Source: Phycisphaerales bacterium (lineage in GTDB: Bacteria; Planctomycetota; Phycisphaerae; Phycisphaerales; SM1A02). Taken from it: a stretch of DNA of 64,000 nucleotides. The DNA lies in the NCBI GenBank assembly GCA_028278245.1, contig JANQEQ010000082.1:1-64000 (forward strand), in the 5' to 3' direction. The translations under genes and the position numbers were made by a program. Positions 36,649 to 46,992 of the stretch are shown one piece after another (within the stretch, counting starts at the first letter, position 1; each line of letters starts with the position of its first letter). The notes beneath the pieces were generated by a model. That model had not been told where the DNA came from, did not search any database, and worked only from the letters and a program-made list of their open reading frames with translations.

Positions 36649-37367
36649 TCTTCGTCTGCCTCCTCTTCTTCGTTATTGCTGGGAATGAGGTTGACGGTCT
36701 CAAGATTATCTCGATCTGATTCCGGGATGTCGGTCAACTCGGCATTCTGACTTCGTTGCAGTGCTCGAACCCAGGCAACGATCGCCCAGCGATCTTCCAC
36801 CGTGATTTGGGACTCCAAAGCCGGCATGTTGTTTTTGCCGACGGATATTGTGTTGAAGATCTCCCCTACCACCTGCTGGTGAATTGTTAACTCATGCAGA
36901 TTCCGCGGAGGCACCCATGATGTTCCCTTCCCCAGCCGGGAGTTTACGAGTAAATCACGAGCAACCTGGTCGACGATTCCATCGCCATAACCAGCCAGCC
37001 CGTGACATGATTGGCAGTAGATGTCGAAGCGTTCTCGGCCACGCTGGAGGAATTCTCTGTTGACCGTAATCTGTGAGGGGAAGCTGGTTGCCCAGGTACC
37101 GTTCAAGGTGCCGCTTGTTAGATGCTCACTATCCACAATTTCGCCACGCATCACAGCTCCATCTACTGGAGGTCGCATGGCTCGATTGTCATCGAACAAT
37201 GGATTTTCATGTTGAGTACGGAACTTGCCCTGGTTATCCATATCCTGAATGAAATGGATGCGCGGTTGCGGTTTTTTGGATGTGCGCATGTAAGCTGTAA
37301 TTGCCGGCGGAAGGAGCGCTGCGGCAATGAGAATCAGCGTGATGTAAATGAAAATCCTGGGTATCAC
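36645..37367 (-). CDS. actE: Alternative complex III subunit ActE (monoheme cytochrome c)
   Basis: Predicted 240-residue lipoprotein-like or membrane-anchored cytochrome c. A hydrophobic N-terminus (IFIYITLILIAAALLPPAI) anchors it outside the cytoplasm. One heme site CQSCHGLAGYGDG is followed by a likely axial Met in NNMPALE. The start is set at GTG 37367, two bases past the actD stop, because GGAGG lies six bases upstream; a longer frame begins with TTG. The C-terminus is acidic. In complex III it carries electrons toward the oxidase. Confidence 0.9.
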   Translation of the reverse strand: MIPRIFIYITLILIAAALLPPAITAYMRTSKKPQPRIHFIQDMDNQGKFRTQHENPLFDDNRAMRPPVDGAVMRGEIVDSEHLTSGTLNGTWATSFPSQITVNREFLQRGRERFDIYCQSCHGLAGYGDGIVDQVARDLLVNSRLGKGTSWVPPRNLHELTIHQQVVGEIFNTISVGKNNMPALESQITVEDRWAIVAWVRALQRSQNAELTDIPESDRDNLETVNLIPSNNEEEEADEE

Positions 37368-37368
37368 A

Positions 37369-37962
37369 CTAATCCTCCAGCATCTCAATGGATATTGGAT
37401 CGAGTTCTTTCAACATCGCCTCAGTCTGATCCTGAGAAAACTGCGGATCACGAACCTCAATCACAACGAAAAAGCGATCCTCGCTGGCCCGAAGAAACTT
37501 CCGATTCTTCAACGTGGGGTGATAGAGCCGAGGCAAACCATTCATGAGTAACATCAATGCCACGGTGGATACGGCAGCAAACAGGATGGTCGATTCGAAA
37601 ATGACCGGAATCCATGCCGGCCCGCTCATCATGGGTTTACCACTGATCAGGAAATCGTAGCCGCGCACAAAAACGATCAACCACATGTCAAAGGTGGAGG
37701 CATTCGTAAACCATTGCAGAATTAAACCGAGTGTGCACCCGGTCAGCCCGGCAAAGAATACCATCACCGGCAGTATTGTGGGCTTGATCCCCATCACCTT
37801 ATCCAGACCGTGTACAGGGAACGGTGTGTGACAATCCCAATGGCGATATCCGGCTGCATGAACGTGTTTCGCTGCCTGCATGATTTTTGCCGGCGTATCG
37901 AATTCAGCCATGATTCCCCAAGGGCGAGGATGATCAGATTGTTGTGTTACCAGTTGACTCAT
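37369..37962 (-). CDS. actD: Alternative complex III subunit ActD (DUF3341)
   Basis: Predicted 197-residue membrane protein with two helices (about 65-90 and 115-140). The DUF3341 signature is visible: [17 protein letters not shown], then [22 protein letters not shown]. It has no cofactor. It overlaps actC by four bases. The C-terminal cytoplasmic tail ends in an acidic MLED. It is a structural subunit in solved complexes. Confidence 0.93.
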   Translation of the reverse strand: MSQLVTQQSDHPRPWGIMAEFDTPAKIMQAAKHVHAAGYRHWDCHTPFPVHGLDKVMGIKPTILPVMVFFAGLTGCTLGLILQWFTNASTFDMWLIVFVRGYDFLISGKPMMSGPAWIPVIFESTILFAAVSTVALMLLMNGLPRLYHPTLKNRKFLRASEDRFFVVIEVRDPQFSQDQTEAMLKELDPISIEMLED

Positions 37963-39365
37963 GCCTTAGCCTCCCCATGTTTTTGATCATGGTGAGGGTC
38001 CGCCTGCGGCATCACGGCTTTGACCTCGGAAATTGCAATCACCGGCAGGAATCGAATAAACAACAGGAACAGCGTCATAAACAGTCCGAAGCTCCCGATG
38101 AGCATCCAGATATCAATCCACGTGGGGGTGAAGTATCCCCAACTGCTGGGCAGAAAATCCTGTTCGAGCGAGAGCACGATGACAAACCGTTCAAACCACA
38201 TCCCGACATTGACCGCCAGGCACACGATGAACATCAATGGAATACTTCTGCGGATCTTCTTGAACCAGAAGAGTTGCGGACTGATAACATTGCAACTCAC
38301 CATGATCCAGTATGCCCAGGCATGTTGGCCGAAGGCGCGATTGATAAACGCAAATGCTTCGTAATGCGCGCCGGAATACCACGCGATGAAAAATTCCATC
38401 ATGTAGGCAAATCCCACCATTGAACCCGTCACGAGGATGATCTTGTTGATGTTCTCCAGGTGACGCATGGTGATAAAGTTTTTCAATCCCCAGATCTGGC
38501 GTGACGGAATCGCCAGGGTATTCACCATGGCAAAGCCACTGAAGATGGCACCGGCAACAAAATAAGGCGGGAAGATCGTCGTATGCCAGCCGGGTAGTTG
38601 AGAGACGGCAAAGTCAAACGACACGACCGAATGCACCGACAGCACCAGCGGTGTTGCCAGCGCCGCCAACAGCAGGTAGGCGCGTTCATAACGGTGCCAG
38701 TGCCTCATGCTCCCCCGCCAACCGAGTGAGAACAATCCGTAGATGATCGCCTTGAATCGACTGGTGGCTCGATCGCGCAGCGTTGCCAGATCGGGCACCA
38801 TGCCAACATACCAGAACAGCAACGATACGGTGAAATATGTGCTGACAGCAAAAACATCCCACAACAACGGGCTGCGGAACTGGGGCCACATTCCCATCTG
38901 GTTCGGTATCGGGAAGAGCCAGTAAGCAAGCCAGATGCGACCGACATGAATGCCCGGGAATAGTCCGGCGCAGATAACCGCAAAGATTGTCATCGCTTCG
39001 GCGAAACGGTTGATTGCCGTTCGCCACCTCTGGCGGAACAGGAAGAGGATCGCGCTGATCAGTGTTCCGGCGTGGCCGATACCAACCCAGAACACAAAGT
39101 TAACAATTGGAAATCCCCACATCACCGGATTTTGATTGCCCCAGATACCCACACCTGTGATAAACAGGTAAGCCAGCAATAGCACCAGTAAGCCTGCCAG
39201 CATGTTGGCAATAATAAATGACACATACCAGGCTTTGGGTGGTTTCGGAGCTTCGTTAACCCTGCAGATCTCTTCCGTCACCGAGGCGAAATCATCGTGA
39301 TTCAACACCAGAGGTGCCCGTTGTTTGGGATCTTCAACCGTGTTGTCAATCGTTACGCTGCTCAT
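37959..39365 (-). CDS. actC: Alternative complex III subunit ActC (NrfD-like)
   Basis: Predicted 468-residue membrane protein with ten helices, the larger NrfD/PsrC-like subunit, which holds the quinol site and a proposed proton path. Landmarks are [20 protein letters not shown] at the first helix, then [24 protein letters not shown], and later [18 protein letters not shown]. The frame extends 78 codons upstream, but the ATG at 39365 overlaps the actB stop as TGATG and gives a normal N-terminus. The upstream part is antisense-free overlap with actB and not coding in this frame. Confidence 0.93.
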   Translation of the reverse strand: MSSVTIDNTVEDPKQRAPLVLNHDDFASVTEEICRVNEAPKPPKAWYVSFIIANMLAGLLVLLLAYLFITGVGIWGNQNPVMWGFPIVNFVFWVGIGHAGTLISAILFLFRQRWRTAINRFAEAMTIFAVICAGLFPGIHVGRIWLAYWLFPIPNQMGMWPQFRSPLLWDVFAVSTYFTVSLLFWYVGMVPDLATLRDRATSRFKAIIYGLFSLGWRGSMRHWHRYERAYLLLAALATPLVLSVHSVVSFDFAVSQLPGWHTTIFPPYFVAGAIFSGFAMVNTLAIPSRQIWGLKNFITMRHLENINKIILVTGSMVGFAYMMEFFIAWYSGAHYEAFAFINRAFGQHAWAYWIMVSCNVISPQLFWFKKIRRSIPLMFIVCLAVNVGMWFERFVIVLSLEQDFLPSSWGYFTPTWIDIWMLIGSFGLFMTLFLLFIRFLPVIAISEVKAVMPQADPHHDQKHGEAKA

Positions 39366-42300
39366 CAGTGATCGCTCCCTCCATTGGTAGAGGGATGCTC
39401 GGTGGATTGATGCTCGGTGGGAGCTTGTGCATTCGGTGCCTGGTTTCGTAAATTTGCCATATATAACAGGCGCGGTTTGACGTTCAGTTCTTCCAACATT
39501 GCGTAGGAACGCTGGTGCCTGTGCAATTGAGATATGCGGCTTTCCGGATCGTTCAAATCGCCAAAGACGATGGCTTGCGCCGGGCACGTCTGCTGACAAG
39601 CGGTTTTTATTTCGCCATCGTGTATCACCGGAACATCGCTGCGTTGATCAGGATCACTTTGCACCCATTCGTTCTTGACTCTGATCTTCGTTTCGGTAAT
39701 ACGCTGGGTGCAGAGCGTGCATTTTTCCATCACACCCCGCATTCTCACAGTGACTTCCGGATTGAACTGCATCTGGTGGAGTTCATGTGCCTCGGCCTGT
39801 GGTTTCGTGTAGTAGTCAGTATCCACATGCATCAGGGAACCGGGTTGTTCGCGATGTGGTTCCCGCCGATGGAAATCAAAGAAGTTGAATCGGCGAACCT
39901 TATACGGACAGTTGTTGGAGCAATATCGTGTGCCGACGCAACGGTTGTAGACCATGACGTTCAATCCATCCTCGTCATGAATCGTTGCGGCAACCGGACA
40001 GACCTGCTCACAAGGAGCATTCTCGCAATGATGACAGGTCACCGGCTGGAGGGCTACGCTTTTCAGTTTGTTCGCATCGTAGTGATCATCGGTCTGATCG
40101 AATTTGAAGTAACGATCGATACGCATCCAGTGCATCTCCCGGCCCTGGATAACCTGATCCTTACCGACGATCGGGAAATTGTTTTCCGCCTGGCATGCCG
40201 TCACACACGCGCCGCAGCCAGTGCAGGCGGACAGGTCGATCGACATCGCCCAACGATGCTTGGAGTTATTGAGATTGTTTTCCTCCCACAAGGACAGAAG
40301 ATGGGGAGTATGGGTGCCGTGCTTGGCAAAGTCAGGATGATGTTGATATTCATCAAGATTTGCTTCCCGGAATAATCTGGGTAGGCGCTTCTGAATATCT
40401 TTCCCCGCTACGTGCTCCACATCTATGGCATGATGATCCTGCGTCGTCCCGAGCGGATAATTTGAACCCGTTTTCTGTAACGTCATTCCACCGGCAAACC
40501 ACATGGCGTCAACCGTTCGCAATGGTGATATATCCGTACCGGCTCCAGTGCATATACGACCGTCGAACTTTCGACCATAGCCCAGTGATATTGTCGCCGA
40601 TTCATCATATTGCCCGGGAACAATGATCACGGGTGCTTCGATGGAGGATGAGCCGATCGTGATGCGTACAACATCACCGTTATCCAGCGCCAAGTCTCCG
40701 GCTTTGGCGACACTGATTTGCAGAGCATTATCCCAGGTGAGCTTCGTCAAAGGATCGGGTAATTCCTGTAGCCACCCATTGTTGGCAAAACGTCCATCGT
40801 AAACCGCACTTGAGGGAACAAAGGTGATCTCCATCGAGCCTTGCGGGGTCGATGACCGGTGATCAATCATTCCCTGTAAGCGCTGTGCAATCTCACTCCG
40901 GTTCATCTCGGGTCGCTGAATAGGCCACTCGCTGCCGGCTAGCAAACCATCATGTAATGTCTGACGCCATTTTGATTCTGATGCAGCAACACCAAGCGAC
41001 TTATTGAATGTACTGCGAACAATTTCCTGACCGGTCCGCACCTCCTCGCCACACAACACCGCCAGGATTTCAATTGCGCTGCGTGTATCGAAGAGCGGTT
41101 CGATTAACGGTTGGGCAATGCTGATCGTGCCGTCATACCCTCTACCGTCAGACCATGCTTCAAGATAATGAGAACGGGGTAGGTGCCAGTTACACAATAC
41201 CGAGGTTTCATCCTCGTAAGTACCGAGACGTATTGTGTTACTTACTTTCGAAAGTGCTGCTGTAAATCCAAAATCAGCGGGAGCGTCATACACGGGATTG
41301 CCGCCGATGATCAGCAGTGTCTCCACCTGTGAACCACTCATCGCATCAACAAGTGATTGAAGCGAATCGGTATGAGTCTCCTGTTGAGAAAGTTCTGTGT
41401 AATCGACGGTATGACCGACGGCGCCTGTTGCCTGATTTAATACGTGTGCAAGCATATGCACTTCAGCCGGCTGCGCCGATCCGGCAACAAATACCGCACC
41501 ATGCTCCTGCGAATTTACATCGGAAACGATCTGATCCAGCAGAGTCTGCAACTCGTTCTCAGGTAGATTCGTTGAGATCGACTCTTCGGTAAGCTGCTCA
41601 ATTCCCTCTGGCTGATTTTTCAGTAGCTGCCTGGCCAATCGAGCTGCAATGACTACAACATCTTTGCGTTTCAGAGCAACACGATGATCAGCATTCGCGC
41701 CCGTGAGGCTCAACGCACTTTCAAACATGTAGAGCCGACTCATTGAGCCATTCGGCTTATCCGCAAGACGTGTGGATGCAAAATCACGCGTGTACCGTAG
41801 TGCGGAAGGATGAGCGGAAAGGAAATCACAATCCAACGAGACGATGATATTTGCCTGATCAAACTTGTAGTGCGAACGATAAGGCGTGCCGAAGGCTGCG
41901 TCAGAACCCACACGCTCGTTATCATCACTGATCGACTCATACTCATGCCACTGTGATTTCGGGTAGAGTTGAGCCAGACGTTGTTTCATTCGTATCGTGC
42001 TTGGCGAGGCTGTTGCTTCACTGAGTACACAAAGTCCTTCGCCATTCTTCGATTTCAGATCATTGAAATGTGTTGTTGCCCACGTATCAAACGCGCCCCA
42101 GTCCGATACTTCCCCGCTTCGTGTGACAGTGCGGCTGCGATCAGGATCGTAAAGATCCAGGATACTTGCCTGGATGAGAGCGCTGGCTGCACCTCGTGAA
42201 TCAGGGTGATCGGGATTACCTTCCACCTTGATCGGTCGCCCGTCGTAACTCGTTGCTAACAAACCGGTTGCGACACCGCCCAGCTCCAAGCATGTGGCGT

Positions 42301-42583
42301 ATTGTGTGGTTGATCCAGGAATGTAACCTTCCGGACGGTTGGCATAGGGGACTATTTTTTCCTCCGGCCAACGTCGACAACCGGTCAATCCCAAACCGGC
42401 AAGAACAAATGAAGCTCCCATGATTTTCAGGAAGTGCCGGCGTCCCTGACCATCTTCCAACATCTCCGCAGCACCAGCGGGAAATTCACGATGCAGAAAC
42501 TCACGGAATTGCGGATTATCCGTCAGGTCATCAAGGCTTCGCCAGTATTCCCGGCCGGCATGTCGTTGGCTTATCGATGACAC
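39365..42583 (-). CDS. actB: Alternative complex III subunit ActB (Fe-S, molybdopterin-type fold)
   Basis: Predicted 1072-residue extracytoplasmic subunit. The N-terminus has the short [10 protein letters not shown] motif, then RRHFLKIMG and LGLTGC, a Tat-type signal with a lipobox Cys. Residues 60-740 have the molybdopterin-oxidoreductase fold without an obvious cofactor site, as is usual for ActB. Residues 780-1030 are a ferredoxin domain with four cluster motifs: [38 protein letters not shown] and CTLCTQRI with a later CQQTCP. The start is set at GTG 42583 with AGGA nine bases upstream; it overlaps actA by 13 bases. Normal length. Confidence 0.93.
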   Translation of the reverse strand: MSSISQRHAGREYWRSLDDLTDNPQFREFLHREFPAGAAEMLEDGQGRRHFLKIMGASFVLAGLGLTGCRRWPEEKIVPYANRPEGYIPGSTTQYATCLELGGVATGLLATSYDGRPIKVEGNPDHPDSRGAASALIQASILDLYDPDRSRTVTRSGEVSDWGAFDTWATTHFNDLKSKNGEGLCVLSEATASPSTIRMKQRLAQLYPKSQWHEYESISDDNERVGSDAAFGTPYRSHYKFDQANIIVSLDCDFLSAHPSALRYTRDFASTRLADKPNGSMSRLYMFESALSLTGANADHRVALKRKDVVVIAARLARQLLKNQPEGIEQLTEESISTNLPENELQTLLDQIVSDVNSQEHGAVFVAGSAQPAEVHMLAHVLNQATGAVGHTVDYTELSQQETHTDSLQSLVDAMSGSQVETLLIIGGNPVYDAPADFGFTAALSKVSNTIRLGTYEDETSVLCNWHLPRSHYLEAWSDGRGYDGTISIAQPLIEPLFDTRSAIEILAVLCGEEVRTGQEIVRSTFNKSLGVAASESKWRQTLHDGLLAGSEWPIQRPEMNRSEIAQRLQGMIDHRSSTPQGSMEITFVPSSAVYDGRFANNGWLQELPDPLTKLTWDNALQISVAKAGDLALDNGDVVRITIGSSSIEAPVIIVPGQYDESATISLGYGRKFDGRICTGAGTDISPLRTVDAMWFAGGMTLQKTGSNYPLGTTQDHHAIDVEHVAGKDIQKRLPRLFREANLDEYQHHPDFAKHGTHTPHLLSLWEENNLNNSKHRWAMSIDLSACTGCGACVTACQAENNFPIVGKDQVIQGREMHWMRIDRYFKFDQTDDHYDANKLKSVALQPVTCHHCENAPCEQVCPVAATIHDEDGLNVMVYNRCVGTRYCSNNCPYKVRRFNFFDFHRREPHREQPGSLMHVDTDYYTKPQAEAHELHQMQFNPEVTVRMRGVMEKCTLCTQRITETKIRVKNEWVQSDPDQRSDVPVIHDGEIKTACQQTCPAQAIVFGDLNDPESRISQLHRHQRSYAMLEELNVKPRLLYMANLRNQAPNAQAPTEHQSTEHPSTNGGSDH

Positions 42584-43230
42584 GTGGAACAATCCTGTGA
42601 AGGGTCTATGGAATGCAGTTTGCGAAGTTGATGGCGTTCATCAGCCGTCAATTCAACCATCGGGTCATAAGCGAGATTTGTGATCTCACCCAACGGACGC
42701 AGATGTGGCTCGGGATTGCGATGGCAATTCAAACACCACGCCATGCTTAAAGGCTCATGTTGATACACAACCTCCATCTGATCAACGCGACCATGACATG
42801 AAACACAGCCGACACCTCGTGAAATATGGGCTGCATGATGAAAGTAAACGTAATCCGGCAGGTCGTGAACGCGCACCCAGGGGATCGATTCACCACGCTG
42901 GTATGTTTCATGCAGGAGTTGGAGTTGATCGCTGTCCTTCTTGATCTTCTCGTGGCAATTCATGCACGTTTGTGTTGGTGGAATCGCAGCCTTGGCAGCA
43001 ACCTCTACCGTGTTATGGCAGTAGCGGCAATCCATGCCAAGCTGACCGGCATGCACAGCATGACTGAAGGGAATGGGTTGTTCCGGCTGATACCCTACAT
43101 CGGTTGCCTTCGGGCTGAATCCATAAGCAGCCAGCAATACCACATAGAGAGGCACAACCGTGCTGACCGCAATGAGTGTCGGAAGCAGCATATTGCTCCA
43201 TTTGGGAAACACGTAATGCTGCCGATTCAT
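42571..43230 (-). CDS. actA: Alternative complex III subunit ActA (pentaheme cytochrome c)
   Basis: Predicted 219-residue membrane-anchored multiheme cytochrome. A single N-terminal helix (LLPTLIAVSTVVPLYVVLLAAY) is followed by five CxxCH sites: CRYCH, CMNCH, CVSCH, CLNCH and CSTCH, the last one residue from the C-terminus. Five hemes is the normal ActA count. It is the first act gene and passes electrons from ActB to ActE. The upstream gap to the zinc-ribbon gene is about 105 bases and probably carries a promoter, though I cannot place it. Confidence 0.94.
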   Translation of the reverse strand: MNRQHYVFPKWSNMLLPTLIAVSTVVPLYVVLLAAYGFSPKATDVGYQPEQPIPFSHAVHAGQLGMDCRYCHNTVEVAAKAAIPPTQTCMNCHEKIKKDSDQLQLLHETYQRGESIPWVRVHDLPDYVYFHHAAHISRGVGCVSCHGRVDQMEVVYQHEPLSMAWCLNCHRNPEPHLRPLGEITNLAYDPMVELTADERHQLRKLHSIDPSQDCSTCHR

Positions 43231-43336
43231 CCGATTCTGGTCCTCTTTCTGCTGACGAAATGCGCATCAGCAAGCTCAACACGCATCACGGTTCGGTGTG
43301 AATCGAAAATGTACCCCAAGATCCGGAAGCGCACAA

Positions 43337-43693
43337 TCACTGTGATTCCTCCATGACTCGGCGCTCTTCTCCGCTGGAGCGGAATTGAGATGAGCAATGA
43401 CTGCAGCTCCATTTAATATCATCGTCCTGGGCCTGGCTGATACCACCACCGCACCGGGGGCATTGACCCTGGGCCAGTGTTCTTTTTGCAATTGCAAGCT
43501 GAATCAACACCATTGGTTTGCCCGCCAACACAGCCAGACCAAGCACGATTAACCCCAGCCAGAACAAAAGAATCGTACCAAATGGATGTACGAACATGAA
43601 GAACATCGCAATCACCATAGCGGTGACCAATATCCACATAACAGTAAGTTTGTAGCCTTGATTGAAGGAGCGAAGTGTCCGGTATAAAAGCAT
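43337..43693 (-). CDS. Two-helix membrane protein with C-terminal zinc ribbon
   Basis: Predicted 118-residue protein that I do not recognise by name. Two long hydrophobic segments (about 18-37 and 40-66) are followed by a zinc-ribbon pattern, CPRCGG then CSHC about 20 residues later, in the cytoplasm. The C-terminus is charged. It lies upstream of actA on the same strand, so it may be the first gene of the respiratory locus, but a link to respiration is only positional. Confidence 0.65.
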   Translation of the reverse strand: MLLYRTLRSFNQGYKLTVMWILVTAMVIAMFFMFVHPFGTILLFWLGLIVLGLAVLAGKPMVLIQLAIAKRTLAQGQCPRCGGGISQAQDDDIKWSCSHCSSQFRSSGEERRVMEESQ

Positions 43694-43811
43694 AACAATC
43701 AGTTCCTGGAGTTATGCAGGGGAATATACATTCATTGATGATCAGCAGCAAATATGAACCGTTCGATACACCGCTCATCGTTCACAGAGCACTCGATAAT
43801 ACACAACGTAT

Positions 43812-43846
43812 AAAAAGATCAAGATCACACTCGTAGTGTGATCTTG
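43812..43846 (-). terminator. Rho-independent terminator after the DUF4097 gene
   Basis: On the minus strand an 11-bp perfect stem (CAAGATCACAC with GTGTGATCTTG, loop TACGA) is followed by ATCTTTTTAT. It lies about 175 bases past the stop at 44023. The 330-base gap around it holds nothing else that I can see. Confidence 0.8.
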
Positions 43847-44022
43847 AAATCGATGTGCCTAAAGAAGGACTCCGTAAAAATGCATCAAGAAATGTTTATA
43901 CAAAGATCTTCAATATATTTGTCATCAATCCCCTTCAACCAAAGTAAAAGAGCTGCGATATGTAGTTTGGTAATCCTGTCGTACCTTGCTGCACGATTGT
44001 TCATCTACGAGACACCCCGTCT

Positions 44023-44955
44023 TCACCGTATGATGAGCGTTATGTTGCCATTGCTTGTATCCATAATGGAGATTGTGCTTCCCTCACCGATCACGACGGT
44101 TCCTTCTGTTTTTTTCAGTGTTTGTTGGATCGGGATCCCCGCCTGGTTGTCAACGCGCACGCGCCCGTTTGAAGTATCCAATCGAATCGTGCCGCTAAAC
44201 GCAGAATCGATTTCTGCAGTGATACTGGCGTTGGAAGTATCCAGATGAATCGGTGTATTGATACTATCGCTAAGTGAGAACGTGATACTGCCATTTGACG
44301 TATCAATTGTTGTTTTCCCGGTCACATCGTGAGCTTCGACTGAGCCGTTGGATGTATCGACAAACAACGGCCCGACGGCGCCGGTAACCTGGACTGATCC
44401 GTTAGATGTATCAATGTGAACTTTACCCTGATGATCAAGTACGTTAACCCGACCATTGCTCGTGTCAACATATACCTCCCCACTCGTTCCGCTGATCGAA
44501 ACTCTTCCATTTGATGTATTCACTTTGACACCGTCAGCATCCGGCAGTCGAACAGTGATCTTTGCGCCATCTCCGCTGCGCGATTGCGTGCTGAAGATCG
44601 GTTTGATGACGAGCTTCCCACTGACTCCCCTCTCTGCAATCAAACGAGAATCTGCCAGTCGCTGATCTGCCTCGGATTGGGAACTTCCCCGACAGGTGAG
44701 AACTGCCTTGACCGAAACTTCCTTCACCATCGCATCGGCAATCACTTCAACGGATCCGTTTCGGCTCTCAACTTCCAGCGGCGAACCCGGCATGTGCTTC
44801 ATCTGTAAAGTTAACTCTTTTGAGGCTCGAAACGTCGAATCAAATCCACAGCCGGAAACAACCGTGAGGCACCCGACGATGATGAGCCAGAGGAGGATGT
44901 TCCTCCTACAACTCCACTTGCGTAATAAAATGTGTAACATGGTTTTATCCTTCAA
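44023..44955 (-). CDS. DUF4097 putative adhesin-type lipoprotein
   Basis: Predicted 310-residue lipoprotein. A hydrophobic signal ends in the lipobox VVSGC (Cys at about residue 36). The rest is a regular beta-solenoid-like series in which DTSNGRV or DTSNGSV recurs every 16-18 residues at least eight times, the hallmark of DUF4097 domains. The family's role is unknown; it is often found with envelope-stress regulators. The gene follows the response regulator at 45079 on the same strand after 124 bases, so it may be its target or partner. Confidence 0.85.
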   Translation of the reverse strand: MKDKTMLHILLRKWSCRRNILLWLIIVGCLTVVSGCGFDSTFRASKELTLQMKHMPGSPLEVESRNGSVEVIADAMVKEVSVKAVLTCRGSSQSEADQRLADSRLIAERGVSGKLVIKPIFSTQSRSGDGAKITVRLPDADGVKVNTSNGRVSISGTSGEVYVDTSNGRVNVLDHQGKVHIDTSNGSVQVTGAVGPLFVDTSNGSVEAHDVTGKTTIDTSNGSITFSLSDSINTPIHLDTSNASITAEIDSAFSGTIRLDTSNGRVRVDNQAGIPIQQTLKKTEGTVVIGEGSTISIMDTSNGNITLIIR

Positions 44956-45078
44956 TCTCGGTGCGTAAGACTACCTGGGGGATGACGTTTCCAGGGAGAC
45001 AGCGTTGAGCACATTGTACCGCTTACACAGGTTCATTCGGATAATGCAGTGGGATTTTTCAGACGAACCGTAACTCGA

Positions 45079-45753
45079 TCAGATTTCTTCACCGAACATG
45101 TAGCCATACCCCACGATGGTGCGAATCAAAGGGGTCTGGAATCCCCGATCAATCTTTTTCCGGAGCATACTGACATACACATCAATCGTGTTACTGGTTC
45201 CTGCCTGGGGCGATCCCCATACGTGTGTTGAGATCTGCTCCCGGTTCAACACACGATTGGGATTCTGGAGGAAAAATTCGAGCAATGCAAACTCCTTAGG
45301 GGTCAGGGATAATTCTTTCCCTGCCCGAGTTACTCGGTGCTGAACCATATTCATGGTCAGATCACCACAGACCAGTTCCTTTTCCTTGTGTGGATGTGTG
45401 CGACGAAGCAGTGATCGAATTCGAGCCAGCATCTCATCCAAAGCGAATGGAATGGTCAGGTAATCATCCGCGCCGGAGTCCAGGCCCGCGACCTTGTCGG
45501 CTGTGTTGGTTTCCGGTGCAACCAAAATGACCGGTGATCTCACACCTCGTTTACGCAGAGTCTGACATGTTCGCTGTCCCAAACGTGATGAGGGTTTCAT
45601 CTCAACAATGATTGTGTCATATTCCTGCGAACCAGCCATTCTCTCGCCATCGTCGTGTGACTGCGTCATGTCAACTTCGTAGCCGACATCGGTCAATCCA
45701 CGATGGATTTCCTGAGCCAATCGCTGATCATCTTCAATGAGCAAAATCCGCAT
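45079..45753 (-). CDS. OmpR-family response regulator with altered phosphoacceptor
   Basis: Predicted 224-residue regulator with an N-terminal receiver and a C-terminal winged helix (LTPKEFALLEFFLQNPNRVLNREQI, shortened here). The acidic pocket is kept (LIEDDQ at residues 5-10), but the phosphoacceptor Asp is Glu51 in IIVEMKP, and the conserved Lys of the KPF motif is Ile (LTIPF). The usual Thr of LTA also appears lost. It therefore may not be switched by ordinary phosphorylation; Glu may mimic the active state. The start ATG at 45753 has GGAGGG six bases upstream. No histidine kinase is adjacent. Confidence 0.87.
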   Translation of the reverse strand: MRILLIEDDQRLAQEIHRGLTDVGYEVDMTQSHDDGERMAGSQEYDTIIVEMKPSSRLGQRTCQTLRKRGVRSPVILVAPETNTADKVAGLDSGADDYLTIPFALDEMLARIRSLLRRTHPHKEKELVCGDLTMNMVQHRVTRAGKELSLTPKEFALLEFFLQNPNRVLNREQISTHVWGSPQAGTSNTIDVYVSMLRKKIDRGFQTPLIRTIVGYGYMFGEEI

Positions 45754-46043
45754 ACTCATCCCTCCGTGTTGGAGGTACACAAGCGGGGCGATTCCTGGTT
45801 CTTCAGCCTATACACACCAGACGGTTGTCCCGCTTCACATCAGGTACATAGTTGCACCGTCCCATGTGTATCTTCCTCCCCGCTTCCCCGGATAATTCAT
45901 CTCATTTCCATACTCCTACGGTGTAGTATGAGCCGAATCTGGCACATTGCGAACACCAAGTGAAAAAAATTTCACTTCTTTACACCAAACACAGCCCAGG
46001 AATTTACACCCTCACGGCGTTTTTAATGAGGTGCGATGCTTAT

Positions 46044-46952
46044 TCAAATCGCCCCAAACCACTGCCCCCGGAACACTTCCACCGCTGGGCCGCTGATCAT
46101 GATATGCCCTGTATCCTCGTTCCACGAAGCCTGAAGTTCTCCACCGGGCATACGGACCGTTATATCCCGTTTCGTCATCTTCATCAAAATTCCAGCAGCG
46201 CAGACGGCACCCGCACCAGTACCACATGCCTGAGTCAAGCCGCTCCCCCTTTCCCAGGTACGAACAACGACCTCGTCAGGTTTTTTTACCTGTACAAAAT
46301 GCACATTGATTCGTTGTGGGAATGCATGATGGCACTCAATACCTCTACCCCAATCTGGAATATTCCATTCCACATTCGGCTTTAATTGGAGCAGCGCATT
46401 TTTCTCTTGAAACAAGATGATGTGCGGATTACCCAGAACGACAACCGTACCAATCCATTTGTTATCTCCCACTATCAACTGACATTCGTGTGTGTTGGGA
46501 TCATGATCGTCCAGATTTTCAGGGATAACAAACGAGTCGAGTGATGTGATTTCAAATAGCGGCTTCCCCATATCAACAGCCACTCCCCCACACACGCAAC
46601 CATCATGATCTTTTTCAAATTCCAGATGTACAATTCCACTCTTAGTCTGTACACGCAATGGCGATATGCAAGTTGAATCGTGTTCGTAGATGTATTTTCC
46701 CAGACAACGGATACCGTTGCCGCACATCTCCGCTTCGCTTCCATCGATGTTGAATATGCACATGCGCACATCCGCTTGTGAATCGGTGGTGGGCATAATC
46801 AAAATCAAACCATCGCTTCCCACGCCGTAGTGACGATCGGAGATTGCCCGTGCCAACTGTTCGGGATGTGAAATCGGATCGGTACGAGTATCGATCAGAA
46901 CATAATCATTACCGAGTCCATGCATTTTTGTGAACGCACGCCCTTGATTCAC
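46044..46952 (-). CDS. dapF: Diaminopimelate epimerase
   Basis: Predicted 302-residue enzyme that converts LL- to meso-diaminopimelate for lysine and peptidoglycan. Both catalytic cysteines are in place: EMCGNGIRCLG (about residue 75) and TQACGTGAGAVCAAG (about 240). The opening FTKMHGLGNDYVLIDT is typical. It starts at GTG 46952 with GGAGG six bases upstream. Slightly longer than usual because of an insertion around CVCGG. It stands alone, so Lys/DAP genes are elsewhere. Confidence 0.95.
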   Translation of the reverse strand: MNQGRAFTKMHGLGNDYVLIDTRTDPISHPEQLARAISDRHYGVGSDGLILIMPTTDSQADVRMCIFNIDGSEAEMCGNGIRCLGKYIYEHDSTCISPLRVQTKSGIVHLEFEKDHDGCVCGGVAVDMGKPLFEITSLDSFVIPENLDDHDPNTHECQLIVGDNKWIGTVVVLGNPHIILFQEKNALLQLKPNVEWNIPDWGRGIECHHAFPQRINVHFVQVKKPDEVVVRTWERGSGLTQACGTGAGAVCAAGILMKMTKRDITVRMPGGELQASWNEDTGHIMISGPAVEVFRGQWFGAI

Positions 46953-46992
46953 ACGAAACCTCCAGGTACTGCTGTTCCCGAAACTGTATCAG

